Below are positions 10,265 to 23,359 of a stretch of DNA of 64,000 nt, piece by piece. A program made the position numbers and the translations under genes. The notes beneath the pieces are model-generated. The model ran no database searches. It was not told where the DNA came from and saw only the letters and a list, made by a program, of their open reading frames with translations. Each line of letters starts with the position of its first letter. The stretch's first letter is position 1. The stretch comes from Neurospora tetraspora (taxonomy: Eukaryota > Ascomycota > Sordariomycetes > Sordariales > Sordariaceae): the NCBI RefSeq assembly GCF_033439725.1, contig NW_026944391.1, positions 1,612,001-1,676,000 of the forward strand. Reading direction: 5' to 3'.

Positions 10265-13200
10265 ATGCTCGGCCACCAGTCCGAGGAGGCATACCGTCGA
10301 AGCGCCGCCAACACTCTTCCCAACGAACTCCATCACAGGGCAAGTCGCGACGATACGCTTAACGAGTACCCCGACGAGACACTCCCAGAACTCAACCCCT
10401 CGATATCCCACGATGGCGCCTGGGGAGAGCGCGATGTCGGCGGTCCTGTCGACAGGGAGGCTGCCATGCAGGAATTTGCCGAACTGCGACTAGGTCTTTC
10501 GCGGTTGACCAGGGAAAGATCGACCACGTCAAAACCATTTTCGCGCCCGGCTTCGAGGGCATCTCGCGCTACCAGTGGGGGGAGACCAGATGGCTTGTTC
10601 AAGCGCTTGTCAGCTGCCGTGAGCAACGCTGTGGGCGATGGCAAACAACATGACCAGGATTCCGAGGACGAAGGCCCCGGAGATGTTTCGTCTAGCGACC
10701 GAAGTGGCGACCAGGACTTTCAACTCGAACAGTTCATGCGTGATGGCCATCTCGAGAAGCGCAACGAAGCCGGCGAGTCCACCAAGAAGGTCGGCGTTGT
10801 CTTCAAGAACCTCACAGTCAAGGGTGTCAGCAGCGGCGCCACCTTTGTTCGAACACTCCCCGAAGCCATCTTGGGCACCTTTGGTCCTGACCTTTACCGC
10901 ATTCTCGGCAACTACATCCCTGCCTTGCGCTTCGGCCGCAAACCCGAGCTTCGGACGCTTCTCAACAACTTCACCGGTGTTGTCCGCCATGGAGAGATCA
11001 TGATGGTCCTCGGCCGCCCAGGCAGCGGCTGCAGCACCTTCCTCAAGGTCATCGCCAACAACCGCGCTGACTACGCTGCCGTCGACGGCGAAGTCCACTA
11101 CGGCGGCATTTCGGCCGAGGAAGTAGCCAACAAGTACCGCGGCGAGGTCGTCTATAACGGCGAAGATGACGTCCATCTGCCCACCCTCACCGTCGAGCAA
11201 ACACTCAAGTTCTCCCTCCTCAACAAGACAAAGAAGCGCCTGCGCGGCGACATGGAGCTCATCATCACCGCTCTGCTCAAGATGTTCGCCATGTCGCATA
11301 CCCGCCACACCATCGTCGGCGACGCCTACGTTCGCGGCGTGTCAGGCGGCGAGCGCAAGCGTGTCTCTATCCAGGAGTCGCTGGCGACCAAGTCGTCTCT
11401 CGTCTGTTGGGACAACTCTACCCGCGGCCTCGACGCCTCTTCGGCCCTCGACTATGCCCGCTCCCTGCGCATCATGACCGACGTCAGTGACCGCACCACT
11501 CTCACCACGCTGTACCAAGCCGGCGAGGGCATCTACGAGCTGATGGACAAAGTTCTTGTCATCGACGAGGGCAGGATGCTCTTCCAGGGTCCGGCGTCCA
11601 AAGCGAGACAGTACTTCATTGACCTCGGCTTCCATGCGCCGCCGAGACAAACCACCCCCGACTTCCTAACCTCCCTCTGTGACCCCAACGCTCGCCAGTT
11701 CCGTCCAGGTTGGAAAGACCGCTGCCCCAAAACGGCCGAAGACCTCGAAAAGGCTTTCCTCGCCAGCGCATCCTACCAAGACGTACTCGCCGACGTTCGC
11801 GACTATGAATCCCACCTCCTCAAAACCAACCACGCCGACACCCATGCCTTCAAGGAGTCCGTCTCCTCGCAAAAGTCCCGCCGCGTCTCCGATGAGTCAA
11901 ACTACACCGTCTCCTTCTTCAAGCAAGTCGCCGCCTGCACGCGCCGCGAGGTCTGGCTGGCTTGGGGCGACAAGCAGGAACTGCGGACCAAGTTCTTCAT
12001 TATCGTTGGCGTCGCTTTTGTAGTCAGCTCCCTGTTCTATGATTCCCCCTTGGATACGTCCGGCGCTTTCATGAGAGGCGGCACCACCTTCTTCAGCATC
12101 ATCTTCCTCGGCTGGCTTCAGATGTCGGAGCTGATGAAGGCTGTTAGTGGAAGGGCGGTGGTGGAAAGGCATAAGGCGTATGCTTTTTACCGACCATCGG
12201 CTGTCAATTTCGCTCGCGCAATCGTCGATTTCCCCTTGTTGCTGGCCCAGGTCATCATCTTCAGCTTGATTGTCTACTTTATGACGGGGCTGGACCGCGA
12301 CCCGGGCAAGTTCTTCACCTACGCTCTCTTGATCTTCACGACCACGTACTGTTTGACTGCCTTGTATCGCATGTTTGCCGCTTTGAGTCCAACCATCGAC
12401 GACGCGGTGCGGTTTTCTGGGCTGGCTCTCAACTTGGTCGTCCTGTACTGCGGCTATGTTATGAGCAAACCAGTCATGCTCGGCCAGAAGATCTGGTTTG
12501 GTTGGTTGTACTATATCAGTCCCATCGCCTACTCGTTCGAGGCCGTGTTGTCCAATGACTTTCACGGAAGGGAGATGCAGTGCTCGCCAGCTATGTTGGT
12601 GCCCCAGGGCCCTGGCATCCAGCAGCAGAATCAGGGATGCACGCTGCCGGGTGGAAGGCCGGGGGATGACACGGTGAACGGGGATGCGTATCTCGCCCAG
12701 CAGTTCCAGTACACGAGGGGACACTTGTGGAGGAACTGGGCGGTGATCATCGCTTTTGCGGTGCTGTATCTGCTTGTTAGTGTGTTGGCGACCGAGAAGC
12801 TGTCCTTTGTTGGTGGCGGCGGTGGTGCCCTGGTGTTCAAGAAGTCTTCCAAGGCCAAGAAGAACTTGACTCTCGGCAATGGCCCGCATGATGAAGAGAA
12901 GGGCAGCTCGAGAGGCTCTTCCACCGATGACGTCGGGCACAAAACCCCCCATGGTCCATCCCGAAAGGAGATGGGAAGAACCATCGAGAAGTCTGAGAAG
13001 GTTTTCACCTGGGAGGATGTCACTTATACCGTTCCCACGCCCCACGGCCCCAAGCGTCTGTTGAACAAAGTCTCTGGCTACGTCAAACCAGGCGTCATGG
13101 TCGCTTTGATGGGTGCCTCAGGAGCCGGCAAGACCACCCTTCTCAACACTTTGTCTCAACGCCAAACCGTCGGTGTCCTAACAGGCGATATGCTCGTCGA

Positions 13201-15129
13201 CAACAAACCCCTTGGAACCGACTTCCAGCGCAGCACCGGCTTTGTCGAGCAAATGGATCTGCACGATGAATCCGCCACCATCCGTGAAGCCCTCGAATTC
13301 TCCGCCCTCTTGCGCCAATCGCGCGACATTCCCCGGGACGAAAAGCTCGCATACGTTGATAGCATCATCGACCTCCTTGAGCTGGAAGATGTTCAAGACG
13401 CCATCATCTCTTCCTTGGGAGTCGAGCAGAAGAAGCGGTTGACTATCGGTGTTGAGCTAGCCGCTAAGCCTTCCCTCTTGCTGTTCCTTGACGAACCCAC
13501 CAGTGGCTTGGATTCGCAGTCGGCCATGTCCATCGTCCGCTTCCTGAGGAAGTTGTGTGCAGCTGGACAGGCTATCGTTTGTACCATCCATCAGCCCAGT
13601 TCCGATCTGATTCAGGAGTTTGACAAGATCTTGGCCCTGAACCCTGGCGGTAACGTCTTCTACTTTGGTCCCGTCGGCAAAGACGGCTCTTCGGTCGTCA
13701 ACTACTTTGCCGCTCGAGGTGTCGAGTGTCCGCCGGGCAAGAATGTCGCCGAGTTCCTCCTCGAAACAGCCGCGAAGCCGCACAAACGAGTGGATAAGGA
13801 TGGGAAGAGCAGGAGGGTCGTTTGGGCGGAGGAGTGGAAGGAGAGTGATGAGTACCGTCAAGTCCTTTCCGAGATTGACATGATCAAGAAAACCCGGACC
13901 TTGGCCACCCAACTCTCCAACAACCAAGCTCAACCCATCCAGCACGAATTCGCCGCCCCCATCCCCACCCAAGCCTGGCTTCTTACCAAGCGCATGTTCA
14001 TCCGCCAATGGCGCGACCCCTCGTACCTCTACGGCCGCCTCTTCATCTGCCTGATCATGGGCATCTTCAACGGCTTCACCTACTGGAAGATCTCGTCTCC
14101 GCACCATTCCCACCCCCTCTCCCTCACCCAGCTCCAAAACAGCCTCTTCACCGCCTTCCTAATCATCATGCTCCCCTCCACCGTCCTCAACGCCGTCCTC
14201 CCCAAATTCTTTATGTCCCGCTCCCTCTGGGAAAAGCGCGAACACCCGTCCCGCATCTACGGCTGGGTAGCCTTCTGCACCGCCGAGATCCTCTCGGAGA
14301 TCCCTGGCTCCATCGTCGCGGGCACCCTTTACTTTCTAGCATGGTACCTCCCCACCGGCCTGCCCCGCGGTACCGGCTCCGCCGAGTCAGAGTCAGCAGT
14401 CTACGTCTGGTTGATGTCCGTCTCCTTCATGATCTTCATCGCTAGCTGGGGCCAGTGGATTTGCGCGTTTGCGCCCTCTTTCGCCGTCATCACCAACGTG
14501 TTGCCGTTCTTCCTCGTCATCTTTTCTCTGTTCAACGGCGTCGTGGTGCCGTGGCAGCAAATGAACGTTGCTTGGAAGTGGTGGTTGTACTACCTCAACC
14601 CAGCGACTTACTGGATCGGCGGCAACATGGCTGCCGTCCTCCGGGGCCAGACAGTTCACTGCGCTGATAACGAGATGGCTGTCTTCCGCCCGCCGGTGGG
14701 AGAGTCGTGTCAGAGCTTTGCGGGCACTTGGCTGAGTGGTGTGGGGAGGGGGTACTTGACGACGATGGGAGTGGTTGATGATGGCGGGTACGAGTGCGGG
14801 TATTGTCCGTATGCGGACGGGGAGGAGTATCTGGCGAGTTTGAATGTGAAGACGGGTCAGATGTGGAGGAACTTTGGTATCTTTGCGGCGTTTTGCGTTT
14901 CCAATTGGGCGTGAGTATTCCCTCCCTTTGACTTTGAGAGTGTTGTGGATTGTTGCTAACTTGTGGACACAGACTCGTTTACTTCTTTATCTACACGGTT
15001 AGGGTAAAGGGGTGGTCATTTGGTTTCGGCTTCGTGGGAAGCGTTGTGGGAGCGGTGGTAGGAACTGTGAAGGAAAGTGTGGAGGGTGTGTTTGGTGGGA
15101 AGAAGGAGAAGGAGGAGACTAAGAACTGA
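10265..15129 (+). CDS. PDR-type (ABCG) ABC transporter, full size
   Basis: A plasma-membrane ATP-driven efflux pump of the pleiotropic drug resistance type. Exons are 10265-14910 and 14973-15129; the 62-nt intron has GTGAGT, GCTAAC and ACAG. The product is 1600 residues in the order NBD1-TMD1-NBD2-TMD2. NBD1 has the PDR-typical Walker A with Cys in place of Lys (GRPGSGCSTFLK, about residue 250), a full signature (VSGGERKR, about 358) and WDNSTRGLDAS. NBD2 has a canonical Walker A (GASGAGKTTLLN, about 949) and LLLFLDEPTSGLDS, but a divergent signature (GVEQKKRLTIG). This asymmetry, one competent ATP site and one degenerate, is a family trait. The ATG sits in CACCATG. Family substrates are azoles and other hydrophobic toxins. 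Next to a regulator and oxidative enzymes it could export or detoxify a product. No lesions are seen. Confidence 0.97.
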
Positions 15130-15881
15130 GTGATGGATGTGGTGGATCTAATGACCGATTCGTTGATGAAGGGATGATGGGAAGAATGTCGTGATGATAC
15201 CTCTCTCGTTTGGACTTGGCGGAAGGTAAAGGTGCAAGGTGGACGGTAATATATCAATGTAATGAGCTCCTTCGGGATTTAGAAATCTTTGTTTTGTTCC
15301 TAGCAAATATCAGAACATTATGTCTTGCATTACCATCATGATCGCAAGGTTTTGTGTAACCTGTCTCGCTGTGATCTCTCTTGCACCATACGTAAGTAGG
15401 TAACTGTCCAATGTCCACTATAACTTGAAAATCAAAAAGGGCGTTCTTCTCCCGTCTCCTTGGCGGGACAGAGTATGGGCGTGGGGTGTGGTTGTCGGCT
15501 TTGGTCGATCGTGACCTCGAAATCCGATGAACGGGCAGACGGGACGGACCTGAGTGACGGGACGGGATACCGAAAGCGGAAAACTGTTTACTTTTGATGT
15601 GCTGTACGCAAGCCCGATGACATCATGACGTAGGGGTGTCGTACCCGTGAAAATGACGTCGTTTGGGAACGAGCCGCGTTTGTTTGTGCGACTGCCTCCT
15701 TTGACGAGGATTCTTCTTTTTATATTTCCCCTCCTGTTCCTCTGATTCAAAAAGATAGCCAACTTTACGACATCCACGACATCGTGCGTTAACACTTACA
15801 CGACCTCCACGACATTTACGACCTCTACGAACCCTCCTCCGCATTCCCAACCGAACAGCAGAACCAGACCAAACCATCAAA
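15130..15881. other. Intergenic: promoter of the short-chain dehydrogenase
   Basis: A 752-bp spacer. It contains a TATA-like TTTTTATAT near 15718 and, at about 15774-15831, a degenerate tandem series of ACGAC units (ACGACATCCACGACATC and similar) just before the coding start. No gene is seen. Confidence 0.5.
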
Positions 15882-16876
15882 ATGGTCGATACACATTCCC
15901 TCCAAGCTTCCAAGCTCTTCAACGTCGATGGCTGGGCCTGCCTCGTCACCGGCGGCGGCACCGGCATTGGCTTGATGTGCACCCAAGCCCTCGCCGCCAA
16001 CGGCGCTCGTGTGTACATCACCGGTCGGCGGTTCGAGGTTCTTGAGAATGCGGCTAAGGAACATAGCCCCAAGGAAGGCAACGGGAAGATTATTCCGTAC
16101 GTCTTGCTCCATCCTCGCCTCTCATCACCCTCGTCCTTCTCCCCGTCTCCTCCAGGTTTCCAAACCCAGCTAACACCCACCTCGCCCACAGAATCGGCCC
16201 CTGCGACGTCACAGACAAAGACTCCCTCCAATCCCTCGTCGACAAGCTCTCCTCGCTCGAAAAGCATCTCAACCTCCTAGTCTGCTGCGCCGGCATCTCG
16301 GGCCCCAAAGCCGACCCCGGCGTCTCCTCCTCCGCCAAGGACATCGCCCAAGAACTTTGGTCCAAAGAGTCCTTCTCCGACTGGTCCTCCGTCTTCACCA
16401 CCAACGTTTCCTCGGTCTACTTCACCACCGTCGCCTTCCTGCCTTTGCTCCAAGCCTGCAGCAAATCCCACCCCCAGGGGCACAGCCACATGTCGGGCAA
16501 CGTGATCGTCATCAGTTCCATGTCAGGCATCATGCGCAACGCGCAGAAACACTTCAGTTATAATGCGTCCAAGGGCGCGACGGTGCATTTGACCAAGTTG
16601 ATGTCAACCGAGTTTGAGAAGACGGGTGTGAGGGTGAATTCCATTGCTCCCGGGTATTTTCCGTCAGAGATGACGACGGGGGAGAGCGATGAGAAGAATA
16701 AGAGCGAGTTGTCAGACGAGAAGGTCAAGGGACATGGACACAAGGTGCCGGCGGAGAGGGCGGGTCATGATGAGGAGATGGCGATGGCGGTTCTGTTTTT
16801 GGCGAGGGATCGGTATGTCAACGGGAGTGTTATTTGTGTGGATGGAGGGGTTTTGGGGGTTGTGCCTGGTAACTGA
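15882..16876 (+). CDS. Short-chain dehydrogenase/reductase (SDR)
   Basis: A soluble NAD(P)-dependent oxidoreductase of 299 residues. Exons are 15882-16096 and 16192-16876. The 95-nt intron has GTACGT, GCTAAC and CACAG, and the join restores IIPIGPCDVTD. The cofactor motif TGGGTGIG lies at about residues 23-30, followed by TGRR, which tends to favour NADPH. DVTD binds the adenine. The catalytic Ser is in ISSMSG and the YxxxK pair in YNASK, and IAPGYFPSEMT is the usual post-catalytic segment. It resembles classical SDRs of the 3-oxoacyl-ACP reductase or rhamnolipid RhlG-like type, but the substrate cannot be read from sequence. It lies codirectionally between an ABC pump and a Zn2Cys6 factor, as in fungal metabolic clusters. 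Confidence 0.95.
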
Positions 16877-18161
16877 GGTAATCCCGTTGGGAAAACGGTT
16901 AGGGAAGGCTGGAGGAAGAAGTGAGGCCAGATGCCAGACGGATGCAGAGGATGTTAAGTCTAGCCGGTTTGGCTTTGGAAGAACGATTCATGATGTTATG
17001 ACGGGATGAGCATTTGTACAGCATGGAAAGCGAGGTACGTTTGACGGCGTTTCAGGCGTCTTCTTTAGAGAGAAGAATGGATCATGAACGCTAGATATCA
17101 CTTTGATGTGGCCCTAGTTCCCTCCGTAAACGTCGAATTAGACCCTGCAACGGCCCGTCCTTGTGTTCCCTCCCTCACCCCATCTGAGATCTTCGAACTA
17201 GACTTCCAGAACCTGTCAAAGTGCCAGCTGAGGCGTGGGATGCAGATCATTCAACCGTTTGAGCCGTCCAAAGATGGCTTGCATGAGGCGGATCACGGAA
17301 CCCGTCAAGCACGTGGCTTGGCTCGGGATGGCGCGGTTGCCAACGGGGGGGAGGGGTCCTTGGGATTTCATGCTCGACACTTTTGGCAGACGGGGATGTG
17401 AAGTTTACCCGGCGATGGCTTGTTGAAGGTGCTCTCTGTGGTTCTTCCGGAGGGCCATGTCAGTCTGCCGCATATCCGCGGAGAAGGAAAGGAGATGCCG
17501 GCGGCAGTGAGGCCGGGAGTGGCCTGTGTCCTGTTGTGGCTTGAATGACCCCACCCATTATAGTGTAGCTTCGGGAATCGGCCTTGATTCTCCCCTGTCG
17601 GCTTACCCCTGAATGGTCCACCCTCGACACAAACAACGGGGGATCCACCACGATGACGGCCAACCACCAATGACAAGCACTGGCCTTTCACTCGACCATC
17701 TCGTAGGCCTGAGTGGCCCCCGTCGACAGTTAGCCCGTCCGCTAGGAGGTCTCGGATATCGGTTCGTCTCGATCATACCTACATGGCGGTAGATTCGTCC
17801 CATCCTTGTCTGCAATATCAACATCCACTATCAATTCTCTATCGTTTTCCTCTGATGGTCATCTTTTGGGTCTTTTTATCCCAATGCCAATGCTGCCAAT
17901 GCACACTATTCCGCAAAACCAACATCCACATCCGTCCATCATTGACCACTTAACCACTCACTACTCCGGAACAGGGGAGTCAATCGGGCCAGCGGACCAC
18001 CCGAGTGCGAGTTACATCCATCTATCCATCTAGGATTCCAGCGTCATCATAGTACGGTATCACCAAGACGGGCAACAAGCCACAGACAGTTACTGCTCGA
18101 TACTACCATCAGATCGTCAGAGAGAGAATCTGCAAAGATTATCCTTCCATCCCAACATCAG
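16877..18161. other. Intergenic: upstream region of the Zn2Cys6 factor
   Basis: A 1285-bp spacer. No gene, tRNA or repeat was recognised. The last 300 bp are rich in CCATC/CATC runs and probably transcribed leader. Confidence 0.45.
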
Positions 18162-21086
18162 ATGGACCCCCGGATAGCTCGACCGTCGACAGCAAGCTCC
18201 TCCAGTCCCTTCCCCTCCCCCTCGCCAAGTGTCAGTATAGCCCATGCGCCTGGAGCTGTACCAACAATCCCGGTTGACGTCTCCGATGGCATCAACGGCT
18301 ACAACACGGCGCTGGTCACCGAGCTGCTGAGGCACAAGCGCAAGGCACGCGATGTCAAGTCCTGCTTCCCTTGCCGACACCGCAAGGTCCGGTGCGATGG
18401 CGGTCTTCCATGTTCCAACTGCGTGAAGAGGGATCACGTCTCGCTGTGTCGGAGGGTCACTACCACTCCTGGAGCGTCGTCAGTGACCAAGTCGGCTGTC
18501 ACCAAGGGGATATCGGTTCAGTCTGTCCCTGTCCCGTCCGTTGCGGCTAGTTCGCCAAGATCAGTCGGCGGCGATCCTTACGGCGGCGGAAGTAATGGGT
18601 TTGGTGCCTTTGACCCCACGACAACGGGGCAACAACAGCAGCAGCACAATGGCTATGTTGACCATGGTAGCTCTCCAAGCACCATCGCAAACCACGATGT
18701 TGGAATGAATGGGTGGTGTGTGGGCGGTTCTTCCTTCTTTCCTTTCCTTACACACATGCTGACAGTGTCCTGGTGCATGTTAGGTCGGGATATCCCCCTC
18801 CACCGCAGCCACAGAGGAGAGGACCACACGAAATAGCCTCACCAAATCCTCAACTCAGAGACAGCTATCTTCCACCATTGGTACAAGGCCAGCAACCACA
18901 ACCACAAGATGACGATGATGGCATTCTAGAACGTCTCGAAAACATTGAGAGGCAAATACAATCTCTCAAGTCGGACTTGGTCCAGCGCCGGTCCAACCGA
19001 GCATACCAGAATGCCGGCAACCATCAACCACATCCCCAACAAGATGCGCAAACACCATCAATGTCGCAGTATTCCGAGCACCACCGAGACACCCCCGACC
19101 TCTTACCCCGTCTAGACTCGTTAGTAGCCACCTCTACCACAACTACTACCACCTACGGCAACACCAACAATAACAACCACAACCACAGCGGTTCCCACAA
19201 CCACACCCGCAAACCCTCCTCCACCCAAGCCCACTACGGCGGCACCCCGCCTGCCATCTCCCAACTCGAATCGACCCCCCTTTCCCGCGGGAAACAATTC
19301 GTCGAAGAAGCCACAGGCGCCACCATCTTCCTCGGCAAGCGCGCCGACCCTCCCCTTTCGCTCGGCTGCTTCCAAGACCCCGCCCCTCTCTTCTCTCTCG
19401 GCGTGGATGCCGGTCTCAACGGACCGCAAGGAAGGCACCATGATGTCCAGCTGCATGTGACACCGCGAACGTATCCGTTTACGGACTTGTGGGCGCGCGA
19501 GGCGAAGCTGGCCGATGTGTGTCGGACGTTGCCTTGTCAGAGCGATATAATCCGGTATTGGCAGGCTTTTGAGACGTCTGTGTACCCGTTTTATCCGCTT
19601 CTCGTGGCTCTCGACGACTTTCGGGCGAGTATCTATGCGTTCCTGTCGAGGCAGCCGATGATGAGTCGGGCGCAACAGCAGGAGGCCGAAGGGGGGAATG
19701 GGAATACGACGAGCTGGATCGAGGAGAATACGGATCCGAGTTGGTTGGCCTTGTTGTTTAGTGTGCTGGCGTGTGGGACGCAGTTTAGTGAGGATACGGC
19801 GCAGGAGAGGTATTTGAGGAGTAAGGTTTTTAGTGAGCAGCCCCCTGAGCCTCCTTTCCCTTGGCCGTAACGCGATGCTAACAAGGTGATAGTTTGTTCG
19901 GCATTCCAATGTCTCAGAACAGCCAACCTCTTTTTCAAGACAGATCTGAACCAGATCCAAGCCATGGCTCTCGTGAGCCACTGTCTGCGGAATAATCTGG
20001 AGACAAACACTGCTTGGATACTCCTCGGCGCAACAATCCGGTTGGCGCAGAGTATTGGATTGCATGAGGCATCGATGCCGGGATCTCAGGGCGCATGGGC
20101 GAGCGAGGTCCATCGTAGCCAGGCGGCACATCTTTGGTTAGTCCCCCTTTATCCCTTTCACAAGAGTGTCACTAACAAGAGTCCGAAACAGGCGCATGAT
20201 CATCATTCAAGACACCTTCCTCTCCTTCACCTACGACCGCCCGCCTGTCGCAACCTCCACCATCCTGCACAATGACCTGTTCGGCGCCCACCGCCACCTT
20301 GCCTCCTCCCGCTCTTCCAGCGCCTCCCCCACGAAATACACCTTCACAGAAACCGTCTTCCGGGTCTGCCTCGTCATTCTCGACTGGACCCGCGAAGGCA
20401 CCGCGACTTCCCGATCCCCCACCACCCTGTTCGGCACCGAAAAAGACCGCCGCTACTCCCAAATCCGCTCCCTGCTATCCTTCAAGCGGCAGTTCGACCT
20501 GGTCCGAGAAGAGTCAGTTCAATACCTGAGGGATGACTCGCACTGCAAGACTCTCCAAGAGCATTTGGAGCGATTGGGGCTCCAGATCCATGTGGCCAGT
20601 GCTTTGTGTAGGATGTACCGATTGTGCGTTGATTCACTGCGGGAGGATCGCCAGCAGGGCTTCGACGCGGTGGGGATCCAGGGACAAGAGGAAGAGCAGC
20701 TGACGAGCGAGTACGCCATGCACGCCACGGAAGCTGTTCGTGGGTTCTTGGATATGTACCAGTTGAGTCCGACCGTGTGTCGGTCTTGGTCGTTTGTGCA
20801 TAATGCGGTTAGTTCGGCAGTGATGTTGAGGGAGCTTTTGGTTGGTGGTGGCCCGGGGGGTTCGTCGACTCCTGCTTCCAACCACCAGCAGCAACAACAG
20901 GGAAGTGGAATGCAGGCACTAAGAGAGGAATGGACGAGAAGGAGCGAACCCTTGGTTCAAAAGCTGATTGGAGTGCTGGAAAAGGAGGAGAGGGAGAGTG
21001 AGTGGTTGGATGCGGATACGAATGTGAGGCATTCGGGACCACATTGGAGGGCGTGGAGAGTGCTCAAGGAGAGTTATGGGCGGTGA
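18162..21086 (+). CDS. Zn(2)-C6 fungal-type transcription factor
   Basis: A nuclear regulator of 909 residues in four exons: 18162-18715, 18784-19820, 19893-20136 and 20192-21086. Introns are 68, 72 and 55 nt with GTGTGT, GTAAGG and GTTAGT donors; all phases agree. The binuclear cluster CFPCRHRKVRCDGGLPCSNC...LC (spacing C2C6C5C2C8C) lies near residue 64. It is followed by a Gln/Ser-rich linker and a probable coiled coil (ILERLENIERQIQSLKSDL) for dimerisation. From about residue 430 there is a fungal-specific middle homology region (YWQAFETSVYPFYPLLVALDDF; NTAWILLGATIRLAQSIGLH). His/Asn and Thr runs mark disordered parts. Such proteins bind CGG triplets and often control neighbouring genes, so the ABC pump, the dehydrogenase and the P450/b5 pair are candidates. 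Confidence 0.93.
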
Positions 21087-21638
21087 TCATTGGATGTTGC
21101 GGGCAAAACAGAGGTATAGATGGATATTCAACATGGTTATGAAGCTGGGGATAGACATGGGACAAGACATTGATATGGAAATACACGATGGGTTAGGCCG
21201 GCATTGTAGACATAGCACACGCGGAGTTCATGCTTTGGAAAAGAAATGTTTTGACCGGAGATGATTGGGGTCCATGTTTACGTCACTTTCTTCTGGAACT
21301 CGTATGTGGGATGAACTGCTCCCAGAATCTGCGTTCCACATCTTTCACTCGAGCGAAGCGAGGTCCCTCCCCGGATGGGGCCGCCGGAGGCATCATTAGC
21401 AAGGACGATTAACAAAGCAGATCACAAGCAGGGCACACAATGGTTGAAGTAGTACCCGATGTTCCATTCCAAGTCCACCGGGAAGGCAGAAGAGAGTAAA
21501 GAAGTATGTACAGAACCCGCCCATGAAGAATGCAGAGACAGAAAAAAAGTCTAGAAGAACTAATGTGAACCGAAAAAACACCGACAAAATGCCACAGGAA
21601 AGAAACCACAACCATCATCATCGCTTTCTTCGCTCCGC
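21087..21638. other. Convergent 3' region between regulator and P450
   Basis: A 552-bp spacer between two genes that run towards each other. It should hold both 3' ends. No gene or repeat is seen. Confidence 0.5.
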
Positions 21639-23359
21639 TTAAGCGCTCTTAGCGGGCCACTCCGTCCTCCTCTTGGCAGTGACGTACAAGTTAAGCGGCC
21701 TGATAAGCTGGAACTCGGGATCATACTCAATCGCCTCAAACCCTTCTCTCGTGAACTTGTACCTGTACACCAGCTCCGACAACAAGATCTTGATCTCCAG
21801 CAGCGCAAAGTTGAAGCCAATGCACGACCTGGGGCCCGTGGCGAACGGCATGTAAGCGCCGCGGTGACGGCCCTTGACCTCCTCCGTCTCCCAGCGGTCG
21901 GGGTCGAAGCGGAAGGGATCGTGCCAGTGCTCCGGGTTGGTGTGGATGGCGTACAGCGCGGGGATCATGATCACGTTCTCGGGCAGGCGGAAGCCACCTG
22001 GCAAAACGACGTCCGTCTTGGTGGTGCGGCCGGGCTGGAACGAGGCGTTGTGCAAGCGCTGGGTTTCCTTGAGGAAGGCGTCGAGGAAGGGGAGCGAGTG
22101 AGCCAGGTCCGGGTCCCATTCCGTCTCGGCGTTGATGCCGTAGTCGATGAGTTCTTGGAGGAGACGCTCTTGCATCTTCGGGTAGGTGACGATGCAGTAG
22201 ATGCACCACGACAGGAGAGAGGAGGTGGTGGTGTAGCCGGCGCCGGTGACGACGAGCATGTTGGACAGGACCAGGCCCTCGGGGAAGCGCTCGCCCTTTT
22301 CGTCGACGCCGTTGACGAGGTAGTCGGCCACGCACGAGGCCTTGGTGGCGGCCTCGTTGAGCGGGAGGTTCTCGATGCCGGACTTGGGGGCAGACTCGAT
22401 GGTTTCGGCCAGTTGGCCGTACACGATCTTGCGCATCTCCCTGAGCTTGGCCGGGTCGCCGAAGGGCAGCTGCTGGTACCAGCCGCCGCGGGCCGTGACC
22501 TTCTTGTTGAGCGCCAGCAGCTTGACGATGTTGGTGACGAGCGAGTGCAACGGTGTGTCGACGGCGTCGAAGTGGTGGTAGTCGAAGCCCATGGCGAACT
22601 TGCCGACCGTTTGCGACGCCAGCTTGACCATGTACTGGTACACGTTCCAGGACTCGCCGCGGCTGTCGAGCTCGTCAAACACCTTGAAGGAGCCGCGCAC
22701 GCACTCCTGCATGAGAGGGGTGTAGTGGCGGACGGCCTTGGGGCCCATGGCGGGCGGGAGGAACTTGTGGGCCAGACGCCAGTTCTCGGTCTCGGTGTCG
22801 CCGATGAAGATGGCCGAGTTGTCCTTGATGCCGAAGAGGGGGTGCTCCTCGTTGATCTTCTTGGTGAAGTAGGCCGACTCGGCGAGGGCGACGAGCGCCA
22901 CGGACGGGTCGTCGGTCAGGTAGTTGGTCCGGCCCATGTTGGTGGTCTTGATGACGTGGCCGTACTTGCGGAACAGTCTGTAGTGGTTGCCCAAGTGGTC
23001 GGGGAAGATCTCGTAGTAGGAGCCGACGACGGGGAGACCCTCGGGGCCCTGGGGGTCGCGGACGGGGTTGCCATCGATTCTGCAGGCGACGGGGCTAGCG
23101 GCCTTGAGGACATCCTCAACGGTGTTGAGCACCTTCTCGTCATCGGCGTCGAAATGGAAGGTGATGCCTGTGGTTGTTAGTGTGAGTTCGTGAATTGTAA
23201 CACGGGAAAGGGGTTTGTTGACACACCGGTAGGCACAGCAATATGGTGGGCAAGGCCAACAGCCCTCTTGAGCTCCTCAAGCTTCCACTTGGGATCGACA
23301 ACGATGCCGCGGGCAGTTGATGGCTCGTCGCCAACGAGGAAGAATGCTTGTGATGCCAT
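21639..23359 (-). CDS. Cytochrome P450 with unusual N-terminal extension
   Basis: A heme-thiolate monooxygenase of 553 residues. Exons run 23359-23227 and 23167-21639; the 59-nt intron has GTGTGT, CTAAC and CACAG. The heme loop FATGPRSCIG carries Cys at about residue 493. The helix K motif ETQR is near 412 and the PERF-region FDPDRW lies before the heme loop. The I-helix reads GAGYTTTS (about 353-360), with Thr where most P450s have the acid of the acid-alcohol pair. There is no N-terminal hydrophobic anchor. Instead about 85 residues (FFLVGDEPSTARGIVVDP; KLEELKRAVGLAHHIAVPTG) precede the proline-rich PQGPEGLPVVG segment, suggesting a soluble or peripherally bound enzyme. No reductase domain is present, so it needs external electrons. 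The divergent b5/b5-reductase gene is the obvious candidate. Family assignment (CYP505/CYP102-like relatives, or CYP540) is a guess. Confidence 0.93.

Noticed and set aside
11897-13045. 382-codon minus-strand frame within the ABC transporter
   Set aside because: Antisense shadow of the first membrane domain; the sense strand is unambiguous.
21864-23180. 438-codon plus-strand frame
   Set aside because: Exact antisense of the P450 with Val/Gly/Glu-rich, domain-free composition; a codon-bias shadow.
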